Shown: positions 24,456 through 31,955 of the stretch, piece by piece
Layout of the letters: the number at the start of each line of letters is the position of its first letter
How positions within the stretch are numbered: the stretch's first letter is position 1
Assembly (NCBI RefSeq): GCF_008933605.1
Contig: NZ_WBUS01000019.1
Span: 1-35,744, forward strand
From: Albidovulum sp.
Lineage (GTDB): Bacteria > Pseudomonadota > Alphaproteobacteria > Rhodobacterales > Rhodobacteraceae
Reading direction: 5' to 3'
DNA length: 35,744 nt
Position numbers and translations under genes: made by a program
The notes under the pieces: model-generated
The model's database searches: none
Told to the model about the DNA's origin: nothing
The model's input: the letters and a program-made list of their open reading frames with translations, nothing else

Positions 24456-24462
24456 CTAAAAT
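24435..24462 (+). promoter_or_regulatory. Promoter of the rightward NO/Fe-S unit
   Basis: TTGTCA (24435-24440) and TAAAAT (24457-24462) spaced 16 bases form a good sigma-70-type promoter overlapping the palindrome, so a bound repressor would block it. The opposite strand reads TTGACA from the same site, which could be a -35 for the leftward unit. Confidence 0.5.
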
Positions 24463-24485
24463 AGAGTGCGGAAAAGGAGCCGCCG

Positions 24486-25151
24486 ATGCCCGATCCCCAG
24501 CACGGACATGTCTCGCTCGCGCCGCGGCCGGCCGCCATGCGGATGACCGGGGACCGGGCCGGCGTTGTCCCGGCCGCGGCCTATCTCCAGTCTGCCCGGG
24601 CGAGGGAGATCGGTGCACCGGCAACGCCTGCGATCGACGCCGTGGGCAAGTGGGTGGTGGTCATCGGAGACGGCGGCGCTGCGATGGACAGCGTCCGTGC
24701 GGCCATCCGACAGGATGCCGATGGCATTACCTGGCCCTGCAGCCGCGATCCGGCCGACCAGCCGGCGTCTTCGTGCGAGGACGCTCTTGGAGGAGATGGG
24801 GGTGCCGAACCCGGTTGGCATACCCAGCCCGAAGCGGGCGTGGACGTGCCTGTGGAGCGGCTTGCGTCCATGCCCGCGGGCTTCGGACACCGCGGTGCCC
24901 TGCGCACGGTGCTGTTCCCTCGAATGGAGCGGACTGTGGCCGACGACACAGGGCAAGAGCGGCAGGAGCCCGCGGCCGTCTTCCATGTCGCGGCCGATCT
25001 CGTCATCAATGCGCTTTGCGTCACGGGCAAGGACGCGGGCAGAGGGCGCGGCGAGCCGGTGACGGGACAGCGCCTCCCCGGCGTCGGGGCGGAACCCGGC
25101 CCTGCCGACGGCCGCGTGCCGAACCGCACCGGAGGACTGCCATGCGGCTGA
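24486..25151 (+). pseudogene. Truncated, diverged GltD-like oxidoreductase fragment (221 codons, open)
   Basis: The frame aligns with the middle of the glutamate-synthase small subunit/GltD-type flavoprotein. AGVVPAAAYLQSAR corresponds to GIVPALDYL. GKWVVVIGDGGAAMDSVRAAIRQDADGIT corresponds to [25 protein letters not shown].. and keeps a GxGxxA loop. VAADLVINALCV corresponds to PADxVIxALGF. The N-terminal Fe-S and FAD domains and the C-terminus are missing and many conserved residues are changed, so it is probably a relic. However, it stays open for 221 codons, has AAGGAG 6 bases before the ATG, a good promoter, and overlaps the Rrf2 start by 10 bases, so it may still serve as a translated leader cistron. 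Confidence 0.6.
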
Positions 25152-25591
25152 CGATGATGTCGGACTATGCCTTGCGGGTGCTGCTCTTTGCCGCGGCACA
25201 TCCCGAACGGCTGGTGACGATCGATGAGACGCAGGAAACCTTCGGGATGTCGCGCGGGCATCTGATGAAGATCGTGGGCGTGCTGGCGGGCGCGGGGATC
25301 CTGCGCTCGCAGCGCGGCCGGGCCGGTGGGTTCACCCTCGGCAGATCGCCCGCCGAGATACGCCTTGGCGACGTCCTGCGCATGACCGAGCCGGATTTCG
25401 AGATGGTCGAGTGCTTCTCGCCGGCCAGCGCCTGCAACATCGCCCCGGTCTGCCGCCTGCCGGTCATCGTCTCCGAGGCCCTGGGCGCGTTCATGGCCGT
25501 CATGGATCGGCATTCGCTCGCGGAACTGCTCATCCGGCCACAGGATTTCGGGGCGGTTGCCCCCCGACACAGCGAAAGGCCCCTTCCATGA
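25142..25591 (+). CDS. nsrR: Rrf2-family regulator, NsrR-like
   Basis: This 149-aa protein has the Rrf2 winged helix (MRLTMMSDYALRVLLFAAAHPERLVTIDE..FGMSRGHLMKIVGVLAGAGILRSQRGRAGGFTLGR) and three cysteines at 91, 98 and 104 (ECFSPASACNIAPVCRL). Position and spacing resemble the [4Fe-4S] ligands of NsrR, the NO-sensing repressor. Its genes of interest would be nnrS/DUF2249 on one side and its own operon on the other. The start overlaps the preceding frame by 10 bases and its stop overlaps the Mrp gene. IscR- or RirA-like function is less likely given the sequence around the cysteines. Confidence 0.85.
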   Translation: MRLTMMSDYALRVLLFAAAHPERLVTIDETQETFGMSRGHLMKIVGVLAGAGILRSQRGRAGGFTLGRSPAEIRLGDVLRMTEPDFEMVECFSPASACNIAPVCRLPVIVSEALGAFMAVMDRHSLAELLIRPQDFGAVAPRHSERPLP

Positions 25592-26769
25592 TGGCACGGT
25601 CCCCGTCCGCCAACACGCCAGCCGATCCGCGCCGGATGATTGCCGTCAGCAGCGGCAAGGGCGGCGTCGGCAAATCTACCGTCGCCGTCAACCTCGCGGT
25701 GGCCATGGCGCGCGCCGGGCTGCGCGTCGGGATCGTCGATGCCGACATCTACGGCCCGTCGATCCCCGGGATGCTCGGCATTCCCGGCAATGCGCCGCCC
25801 GCGATGGGGCCTGACCAGCGGGTGCTTCCGTACGAGGCGCATGGGGTCAAGGTGATCTCGATGGCGATGATGACCGACGACGACCGGCCCGCGATCCTGC
25901 GCGGCCCGATGGTGACCAAGTATCTGCGCATGTTCGTCAGCCAGGTTGCCTGGGGCGAGATCGACGTGTTGCTCCTCGACCTTCCGCCCGGCACCGGCGA
26001 CATCCAGTTGACCTTGGCGCAATCGTTCCCCCTGACCGGCGCCGTGGTTGTCAGTACGCCGCAGGATGTCAGCCTGCGCATCGCGCGACGTGGCCTGCGG
26101 ATGATGGAGCAGGTCCAGGTGCCGATCCTCGGCGTGATCGAGAACATGAGTGGGTTCACCTGTCCGTCTTGCGGCGCGGTCACCCATATCTTCCATCAGG
26201 GCGGCGGCGAGGCCATTGCGGCCGATCTGGACGTGCCCTACCTCGGCAAAGTGCCGCTTGATCCGGCCATCGTCGATTCCGGCGATGACGGCGTTCCGCT
26301 GGTGCTGGCGCGACCCGATTGCCCGGCGGCCGAAGCCTATAGGAGGATCGCCGCCGCGCTGGTGCAGGGCGAAGCCGGAAGTGACGGCATCGTCCTACCT
26401 TTCGACTGGAGGGTGGCCACGGGCGCCGGCAAGCCCGCGCCGGTTGCCGCCACCGGCAGCTCCTCCGACATCCCCTGCGCGCTCGACCACGATGCGGCGG
26501 GGCTTTCGATGCGCTGGCCGAACGGCGAAAGCTGCGTGATCCCCTCCCGCGATCTGCGTCTTTCCTGTCCCTGTGCGGCCTGCCGCGACGAGGTGACGGG
26601 GCGGGCATTGCTGGACCCCGGGTCAGTTCCGCTGAGCGTGGCGCCAACCCGAATCCGGAGCGTCGGCAACTACGCGCTTGGCATCGCATTCAGTGATGGC
26701 CACGACACCGGGATCTTCACCTTCCGCGCGCTGCGCAAGATGCAGGGGGCCCAGCCAGTGGATGTCTGA
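25588..26769 (+). CDS. Mrp/NBP35-type Fe-S carrier ATPase fused to DUF971
   Basis: This 393-aa protein has a deviant Walker A GKGGVGKS at residues 23-30, DADIYGPSIPGMLG at 51-64, DLPPGTGD at 131-138 and the cluster-binding CPSC at 192-195. It is therefore an ApbC/Mrp Fe-S cluster carrier. Residues about 295-393 are a DUF971 (GBBH-like N-terminal) domain (LSMRWPNGESCVIPSRDLRLSCPCAACRDE; NYALGIAFSDGHDTGIFTFRALRKM). The usual N-terminal MIP18 domain is absent. ATG at 25588 overlaps the Rrf2 stop (ATGA); an ATG at 25591 is equally possible. Co-transcription with an NsrR-like gene suggests Fe-S repair under NO stress. Confidence 0.9.
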   Translation: MMARSPSANTPADPRRMIAVSSGKGGVGKSTVAVNLAVAMARAGLRVGIVDADIYGPSIPGMLGIPGNAPPAMGPDQRVLPYEAHGVKVISMAMMTDDDRPAILRGPMVTKYLRMFVSQVAWGEIDVLLLDLPPGTGDIQLTLAQSFPLTGAVVVSTPQDVSLRIARRGLRMMEQVQVPILGVIENMSGFTCPSCGAVTHIFHQGGGEAIAADLDVPYLGKVPLDPAIVDSGDDGVPLVLARPDCPAAEAYRRIAAALVQGEAGSDGIVLPFDWRVATGAGKPAPVAATGSSSDIPCALDHDAAGLSMRWPNGESCVIPSRDLRLSCPCAACRDEVTGRALLDPGSVPLSVAPTRIRSVGNYALGIAFSDGHDTGIFTFRALRKMQGAQPVDV

Positions 26770-27826
26770 CGCGGCCAGCACATTGCGGATTAGGGTCCAG
26801 GTCTCGCCGCGCGACCCGGACACGCTGACCTTCCTGCTGGAGGCGCCGGTCCAACCCGGTGCGGGGGTTGCGCGTTTCGATGGGCGGGAGGCAGGCGCGC
26901 CGCTTGCCGAGGCCCTGTTCGCCGTGCCCGGCGTGCGCCACCTCGAGGTGGCCGGTGTCGCGATCCATGTCCGCAAGACCGCCGAAGCCCGATGGGACGA
27001 CATGAAGGCGCCCATCGCGGCGGCGATCCGCGCCGCCCTGGCCAGCCGTCAAGCGCCGCTCGGCGATGTGGCCACGCCCGACACGGCCGATCCCGCTGTC
27101 GACGCGCGGATGCTTGCCGCGGTGCGCGCCCTGCTCGAGGCCTGCATCAATCCGTCCATTGCCAGCCATGGCGGGCGGATCAGCGCGGAACGGGTCACCG
27201 AGGGCACCGTCTACCTGCGGATGTCGGGCGGCTGCCAGGGCTGCGCCGCATCGCAACTGACGCTACGCGGCGGTGTCGAGCGGACGCTACGGTCGGCCTT
27301 GCCCGAACTGCGCGCGATTGTCGACGTCACCGATCACGATGCCGGCTCGACGCCCTTCTACGGCCGCGACCCGGGCGTGCTCTCCGTCCTGAACTCGCCT
27401 CTCGCCGGGGCGGCACGCGGCGAGGCACTCACGCTTTCCGATCGGGTCCGCAGGCATCTGGAATCGTTGCCATCCTCGGCCGGCACCGCCAGCTATGGCG
27501 CGATCGCTCGTGCGCTCGGGCTCTGGATGCCCGGTTCGGTGCGCAGGGTAACACGCGCGCTGGAGGACACGATGCGCCAGGACGCCCACAAGGGCCGGCC
27601 GTTCATTGCGGCCCGGGCTGTCAGCCGCGCGGCCGAGGGCCTGCCGGGCAAGGGGTTCTTCGACCTCGCCCGCGACCTCGGCCGCGGTCCCTTTCCGGGC
27701 GAGGACGAACGCGCCTTTCATGACCGGGAGATTGCACGGCTTGCGCAAACGCGCGACTCCGAGACCGCTTCCGGGACAGGGCAGAGAGAAGGCCGTGAAA
27801 CGTTCCCCGAGTCTGGACCGGCCTGA
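26762..27826 (+). CDS. Nfu-type Fe-S scaffold with an extra C-terminal domain
   Basis: This 354-aa protein has an Nfu N-terminal domain (about residues 8-95), then a NifU C-terminal domain (about 114-200) with the cluster-binding CQGC at 158-161 inside MSGGCQGCAASQLTLRGGVE. A further domain of about 120 residues (about 225-340: SDRVRRHLESLPSSAGTASYGAIARALGLWMPGSVRRVTRALEDTMRQDAHKGRPFIAARAVSR) is absent from ordinary NfuA. That extension looks like a small helix-turn-helix-type fold but I cannot name it. The gene overlaps the Mrp gene by 8 bases, so carrier and scaffold are made together. Confidence 0.85.
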   Translation: MSDAASTLRIRVQVSPRDPDTLTFLLEAPVQPGAGVARFDGREAGAPLAEALFAVPGVRHLEVAGVAIHVRKTAEARWDDMKAPIAAAIRAALASRQAPLGDVATPDTADPAVDARMLAAVRALLEACINPSIASHGGRISAERVTEGTVYLRMSGGCQGCAASQLTLRGGVERTLRSALPELRAIVDVTDHDAGSTPFYGRDPGVLSVLNSPLAGAARGEALTLSDRVRRHLESLPSSAGTASYGAIARALGLWMPGSVRRVTRALEDTMRQDAHKGRPFIAARAVSRAAEGLPGKGFFDLARDLGRGPFPGEDERAFHDREIARLAQTRDSETASGTGQREGRETFPESGPA

Positions 27827-28367
27827 CGGCCGTGTCCGATCCCCTTTCGGCGAGCGGGTGTCATGTGCCGCCAGCCCATTCATGACCTCCTTCGGGGGAT
27901 ATTCCCGATCGAGCTCCGTGGGGGGACGTCGTTGTGGTCTCTAAGCCGAAACCAACAGTATCAGGATCGAGAGCGCCGGTCGTGGTTCCCGACGGGTCAA
28001 GGCATCCTTTGGTTGTGGCATGCACATCAAGACGCCCGGCACGATAGGCGCTGCCCGCCGGCCCTGAAATGGGCAGCCAGCACGGCGAAGAACGATTCGC
28101 GCCTGATTGATGTCAATGGAGCGCGCCCGCGTGCTCCACGCAGCTGCGCGTTCCGTCAAGCCTCTGAAAAAGCGTGTATATATGTTTCGTCACTCAATTT
28201 CACCGTCCGGCCAAGCGCCACCTCCCGGCTCCGTTCTTGGCACGGTCCGGCAAAAGATGTGGTTGACGAAATTCATTAGTATGCTAGCGTTCTTTGCAGC
28301 TGAAGTCGGCAGGCAGTCAGCCTAATCGGTGTGTGCCATGGGCAATCCTTTCCAGAAGGACGCAGAC
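27827..28367. other. 541-base intergenic stretch before the MttB-family gene
   Basis: Only short overlapping frames with no recognisable domain are found, so I call no gene. The right half is more AT-rich and contains the promoter side of the MttB-family gene, including TTGACG at 28263 and the MarR-type palindrome at 28274-28289. Confidence 0.55.
28274..28289. promoter_or_regulatory. MarR-type operator, site 2 (upstream of the mttB-like gene)
   Basis: CATTAGTATGCTAGCG matches the reverse complement of the site at 30529-30544 in 14 of 16 positions. It lies 79 bases before the chosen start of the MttB-family gene and just after a TTGACG -35-like hexamer. Confidence 0.65.
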
Positions 28368-29924
28368 ATGGAAGCCAGCGTGAATACCCCCAAACGCGCC
28401 CGCACGGTCCGGGCCAGTCATCCGGCAAGCGCCTTCCGGCAGGAACCGGCGGGCTTTTCCCGCGCCACCTTCGGATTTCTTACCGATGACGAGGTCGAAT
28501 GGCTGAAGGCCCGGGTCGAGGACGTGCTGGCCGACTACGGCGTGGCGATCCTGCACCCCGAGGCCTACAAGCGCTTCCTTGCGGCGGGCGCGAAGCCCGG
28601 CAGTGACGCGAACCGCATCCGCATGCCGCGCGAACTGATCCGCGAGGCGATGGCCGCCACGCCCAAGGCGGTGCGCCTGGGGGGCAAGGAGGCGCGCTTC
28701 AACATGGACCTGCCGCGCGCCGACCGCGGCTTTGTCATGCGCACCGGCACGGGAGGGCATGGCTATGTGAACCCGCGCGATGCGAGCTATCGCAAGATGG
28801 ACCTGACGGCGGTGAGCGAGATCGCGGCGGTGGCCAATACGCTGGACGAGGTGGGCTTCATCGCCCATCCCTTCGTCCATGGCGTGCCCGAGGTGACATC
28901 CGACATTCACAGCTACGGACGGCTCATCGGGCGCACGCCGAAGCATGTCTGGATGCAGCCCTACCAGTGGGAGAACGTCGATTACCTGATGCGGATTGCC
29001 GCCATTGCGGCCGGGGGCGAGGCGGAACTGCGCGCCAACCCGATCACGAGCTGCATCACCTGTTCGTTCACCCCGCTCGAATTCAAGTACATGGACACCC
29101 ATGTCATCATCAAGGCGGGGGAATACGGCATCCCGCTGCATGCCTGTTCGCTGCCCTCCTCGGGCGGGACGGCGCCGCTCTCGGTCCCGTCGATGGCGAT
29201 CATGTCGGCGGCCGAGATTGTCGGCATGACGGTGATGGCGCACATCCTGTCGCCGGGCATCCCGGTGATCGCGACGCCCCTGATGTTTACGCTGGACATG
29301 CGGACGGGGTCGGCGCTGCAGTCCTGCGTCGAAAGCCTGCAGGCCGCAAACATGTCGATCCAGCTCATGAAACGGGGCTGGGGTGTCGTGGCGCATACCT
29401 ATGGGTCGGGTTCCGACACGCCGGACGTGGATCATCAGTCGATGGCCGAACGCGCGATGCTGACGCAGACGGTGGCACTGGCCGGCGCCGACATCCTGGG
29501 CGGGGTGGGCCAGCTGGAATGTGCCACGGTCTTCAGCCCGGTGCAGGCGGTGCTGGACAACGAGGTCGGGGCGATGATGCGCCGCTTCATCCGCAAGCCG
29601 AGCCTGGACAAGCAGGCGCTGAACTGGGACGAACTGATGCAGATCCGCACCGGCGGGCACTTCCTGGACAGCGCACACACCATTGCCACCTGCCGCGACC
29701 AGCTGTCGCCCCGGGTGTTCAAGCGGCAGGGCCGCGACGACTACGAGAAGTCCGGCCGCCGCACCGCCTTCGACGAGGCCCGCGAGGCCGCGCTGTCGGC
29801 CATCGCCGCAGCACCCGAGGAGGGGCTGCTGAGCGCCGAGCAGGAACGCGAGATCGCCGCGCTGGCCGCCCATGCCGACGTACACATCGTCGCGGCCTAT
29901 TCCGGTGCCGTCTCGGTCATCTGA
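28368..29924 (+). CDS. MttB-family (trimethylamine/betaine) methyltransferase, non-pyrrolysine type
   Basis: This 518-aa protein matches the MttB superfamily (FLTDDEVEWLKARVEDVLADYGVAILHPEAY; VRTGTGG-like MRTGTGGHGYVNPRD; HPFVHGVPE; SSGGTAPLSVPSMAIMSAAEIVGMTVMAHILSPGIPVI; GSGSDTPDVDHQS). No in-frame amber codon occurs, so it is the non-pyrrolysine branch, characterised members of which demethylate glycine betaine, proline betaine or carnitine onto a corrinoid protein. No corrinoid protein or its activase is encoded here. Start chosen at 28368 for AGAAGGA 7 bases upstream; 28338 has no ribosome site. It is followed by a convergent marR and shares an operator with the enamidase-like gene. Confidence 0.88.
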   Translation: MEASVNTPKRARTVRASHPASAFRQEPAGFSRATFGFLTDDEVEWLKARVEDVLADYGVAILHPEAYKRFLAAGAKPGSDANRIRMPRELIREAMAATPKAVRLGGKEARFNMDLPRADRGFVMRTGTGGHGYVNPRDASYRKMDLTAVSEIAAVANTLDEVGFIAHPFVHGVPEVTSDIHSYGRLIGRTPKHVWMQPYQWENVDYLMRIAAIAAGGEAELRANPITSCITCSFTPLEFKYMDTHVIIKAGEYGIPLHACSLPSSGGTAPLSVPSMAIMSAAEIVGMTVMAHILSPGIPVIATPLMFTLDMRTGSALQSCVESLQAANMSIQLMKRGWGVVAHTYGSGSDTPDVDHQSMAERAMLTQTVALAGADILGGVGQLECATVFSPVQAVLDNEVGAMMRRFIRKPSLDKQALNWDELMQIRTGGHFLDSAHTIATCRDQLSPRVFKRQGRDDYEKSGRRTAFDEAREAALSAIAAAPEEGLLSAEQEREIAALAAHADVHIVAAYSGAVSVI

Positions 29925-29943
29925 CCCGGCTCGGACCTTGAGC

Positions 29944-29968
29944 GACCTGGCCGCATGCCGGTCAGGTC
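29944..29968. terminator. Hairpin between convergent mttB-like and marR genes
   Basis: GACCTGGCCG (29944-29953) pairs with CCGGTCAGGTC bases 29959-29968 to give a 10-bp stem with one G-T pair and a 5-base loop. It spans the stop codon of the MarR gene, so it could act on both transcripts; no T-run is visible. Confidence 0.4.
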
Positions 29969-30420
29969 AGCTTGGACAGGAGCCGCAGGAGCGTCTTGCG
30001 CTCTGCCCTGGTCAGGGGGGCCAGCGTCCTTTCCGTGATCGTGCGGCCCATGTGGTGCAGCGTGGCGCGCAGTTCCTCGCCAGAGCCGGCTGCCGAAATC
30101 GTCGTCCGCCGCCTGTCGTTGGGGTCGGGATTCAGAGTCACCAAACCCTTGCTGCGCAGCCGGTCCACGACGCCCTTGATCGTCGCTACGTCCATCGCCG
30201 TCCGCCGTCCGAGTTCGTTCTGTGAGCATTCCCCCTCGTCCAGCAGGCGCACCATCGCGGAAAACTGCGTGGGCGTCAGGTCAAGCACGGAAAGTTCCTG
30301 AAAGATCAGTGCATGTCGCTGGTTGGCAAGGCGCAGCAGATAGCCGATCTGCGCATCGAGGGTATACGGCGTTTCGACTGCGTCGTTTCCCGTCGCGGTC
30401 GGATCATCGAGTTTCGTCAT
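29962..30420 (-). CDS. MarR-family transcriptional regulator
   Basis: This 152-aa protein has the MarR winged helix: DAQIGYLLRLANQRHALIFQELSVLDLTPTQFSAMVRLLDEGECSQNELGRRTAMDVATIKGVVDRLRSKGLVTLNPDPNDRRRTTISAA. The DPNDRR wing motif is clear. The true start is the ATG at 30420, preceded by CCAGGAGCG; the open frame continues far upstream but only as antisense to the next gene. It lies divergent from the enamidase-like gene and convergent with the MttB-like gene. Three related palindromes before the plus-strand units are the probable binding sites, with release when the pathway substrate is present. Confidence 0.92.
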   Translation of the reverse strand: MTKLDDPTATGNDAVETPYTLDAQIGYLLRLANQRHALIFQELSVLDLTPTQFSAMVRLLDEGECSQNELGRRTAMDVATIKGVVDRLRSKGLVTLNPDPNDRRRTTISAAGSGEELRATLHHMGRTITERTLAPLTRAERKTLLRLLSKLT

Positions 30421-30528
30421 CGCTCCTGGCCTTTCGCAACTGCATTCCCGGCGCCGTCCCGAGTTGGTAACGGATCCCGCATTCCTGAAAACGCCAACGA
30501 AGCTGGTTCTTGCGTTTGCAGGATTTTC

Positions 30529-30544
30529 CGTTAGCATACTAACG
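30529..30544. promoter_or_regulatory. MarR-type operator, site 1 (enamidase-like gene)
   Basis: CGTTAGCATACTAACG has perfect 6-bp arms (CGTTAG/CTAACG) around a 4-base centre. It overlaps a TAGCAT -10 (30532-30537) that pairs with TTGCGT at 30510-30515, so a bound MarR would block transcription of the enamidase-like gene. Confidence 0.7.
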
Positions 30545-30573
30545 AAATGATCCGAAAGCAGGGAATTGTCCCA

Positions 30574-31761
30574 ATGTCGCCACCCTCCTTGCCCGACAAG
30601 CTTGTCATCCGCAACATCGGACTGATGCTGACCGGTCGGATCGAGGCGCCGATCGCCGACGGCGACTGCGTCGTGGCGATCGGCGGCCGTGTCGCCGAGT
30701 TCGGGCGTGAAAGGGACATTGATACCGAAGGGGCGACCACGACGGTCGATGCGAAGGGGGCGACACTGGTTCCCGGGCTGATCGACAGCCACGTGCACCC
30801 CGTCGTCGGCGATTATACGCCGCGCCAGCAGCAATTGAACTGGATCGACAGCTCGCTCCATGGCGGCGTCACCACGATGATCTCGGCCGGTGAGGTGCAC
30901 ATGCCCGGTCGCCCCAAGGACATCGTCGGGCTGAAGGCCATGGCGATCGCGGCGCAGCGCTGGTACGAAAACTTCCGCCCCTCGGGGGTCAAGGTCCATG
31001 GCGGCGCCCCAGTGATCGAGCATGGGATGGTCGAGGACGATTTCCGCGAGCTTGCCGCGGCGGGGGTGCGGCTTCTCGGCGAGGTCGGGCTTGGTTCGGT
31101 CAAGGATGGCAAGACCGCCCGGCAGATGGTGGACTGGGCGCGCAAATACGGCATCCAGAGCACGATACACACCGGCGGGCCGTCGATCCCCGGCTCGGGG
31201 CTGATCGACGCCGACATGGTGCTGGAGACCGGTGCCGATGTGGTGGGCCATATCAACGGCGGCCATTCGGCGCTCCCGGACGACCAGATCGTCTGCCTGT
31301 GCGAGAACTGCAGCAAGGGGCTCGAGATCGTTCACAACGGCAACGAGCGCGCGGCGCTGCTGACGATCAATACCGCGCGCGAACTGGGCAAGCTGGACCA
31401 GGTGATCCTCGGCACCGACGGCCCGGCGGGATCGGGCGTGCAGCCGCTTGGCATCCTGCGTATGGTCGCCATGCTGTCGAGCCTTGGCAACGTGCCGGCC
31501 GAGGTGGCCTTCTGCTTTGCCACCGGGAACACGGCACGGCAGCGTACGTTGAATACCGGGCTGCTGGAGCCCGGTTTTGCCGCCGATTTCGTGCTGATGG
31601 ACCAGGCCCAGCACGCGCCGGGCAAGAACATCCTGGAATCTGTGCAGCTGGGCAACCTGCCGGGCGTCGGCATGACCATCATCGACGGGGTCGTGCGCAG
31701 CGAACGCAGCCGCAACACGCCCCCCGCGCAGCGCCTGCCCGAGGTCCTGGCACGTCGCTGA
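30574..31761 (+). CDS. Enamidase-like amidohydrolase
   Basis: This 395-aa metal-dependent amidohydrolase reads closely like Eubacterium barkeri enamidase, which hydrolyses 6-oxo-1,4,5,6-tetrahydronicotinate in nicotinate breakdown. Shared stretches from memory include GDYxPRQ, LHGGVTTMISAG, PGRPKD, VKVHGGA, GEVGLGxxK, HTGGxSIPGS, HINGG and SRNTPPA. Likely metal ligands are H73 and H75 (SHVHP), E170, H199, H226 and D282. The start at 30574 is chosen because GGGA lies 9 bases upstream; the in-frame ATG at 30547 is 2 bases after the operator and would need a leaderless message. It is placed between marR and an ABC importer, implying catabolism of an imported enamide or N-heterocycle. Confidence 0.87.
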   Translation: MSPPSLPDKLVIRNIGLMLTGRIEAPIADGDCVVAIGGRVAEFGRERDIDTEGATTTVDAKGATLVPGLIDSHVHPVVGDYTPRQQQLNWIDSSLHGGVTTMISAGEVHMPGRPKDIVGLKAMAIAAQRWYENFRPSGVKVHGGAPVIEHGMVEDDFRELAAAGVRLLGEVGLGSVKDGKTARQMVDWARKYGIQSTIHTGGPSIPGSGLIDADMVLETGADVVGHINGGHSALPDDQIVCLCENCSKGLEIVHNGNERAALLTINTARELGKLDQVILGTDGPAGSGVQPLGILRMVAMLSSLGNVPAEVAFCFATGNTARQRTLNTGLLEPGFAADFVLMDQAQHAPGKNILESVQLGNLPGVGMTIIDGVVRSERSRNTPPAQRLPEVLARR

Positions 31762-31840
31762 GGCCGGGGCGCCCGGTTGGGGGGGAAGTTTCATGCCGCG
31801 ACAGGACCGGGCGCGTTGACAGGTCGATGAAAATATGTGT

Positions 31841-31856
31841 CATTTGTATACGAACA
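31841..31856. promoter_or_regulatory. MarR-type operator, site 3 (ABC transporter operon)
   Basis: CATTTGTATACGAACA matches the reverse complement of site 1 at 11 of 16 positions and is centred on the perfect hexamer GTATAC. TTGACA at 31816-31821 lies upstream. It is weaker than the other two sites and could be chance, but its position 100 bases before the binding-protein gene is right. Confidence 0.45.
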
Positions 31857-31955
31857 AAAATTCGACGTTGCGACGGCAAGCAGGAGGGCAGTAGCGCAAG
31901 CCCCGAGACGTTGATGTAACCGGTGTTCGACCGACAAAAAAAGGGAGGAAAGACA

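Noticed and set aside
28105..28117. ATTGATGTCAAT looked like an FNR/NnrR box
   Set aside because: Half-sites are only 2 bases apart instead of the 4-base spacer of TTGAT-N4-ATCAA, and it is about 250 bases from the next start.
28317..29885. A 522-codon minus-strand frame opposite the MttB-like gene
   Set aside because: No domain or ribosome site; mirrors the codon pattern of the real gene.
28368..29924. Pyrrolysine-containing MttB
   Set aside because: No in-frame TAG interrupts the 518-codon gene.
30421..31794. Long N-terminal extension of the MarR frame
   Set aside because: Antisense to the enamidase-like gene; MarR homology begins at the ATG at 30420, which has its own ribosome site.
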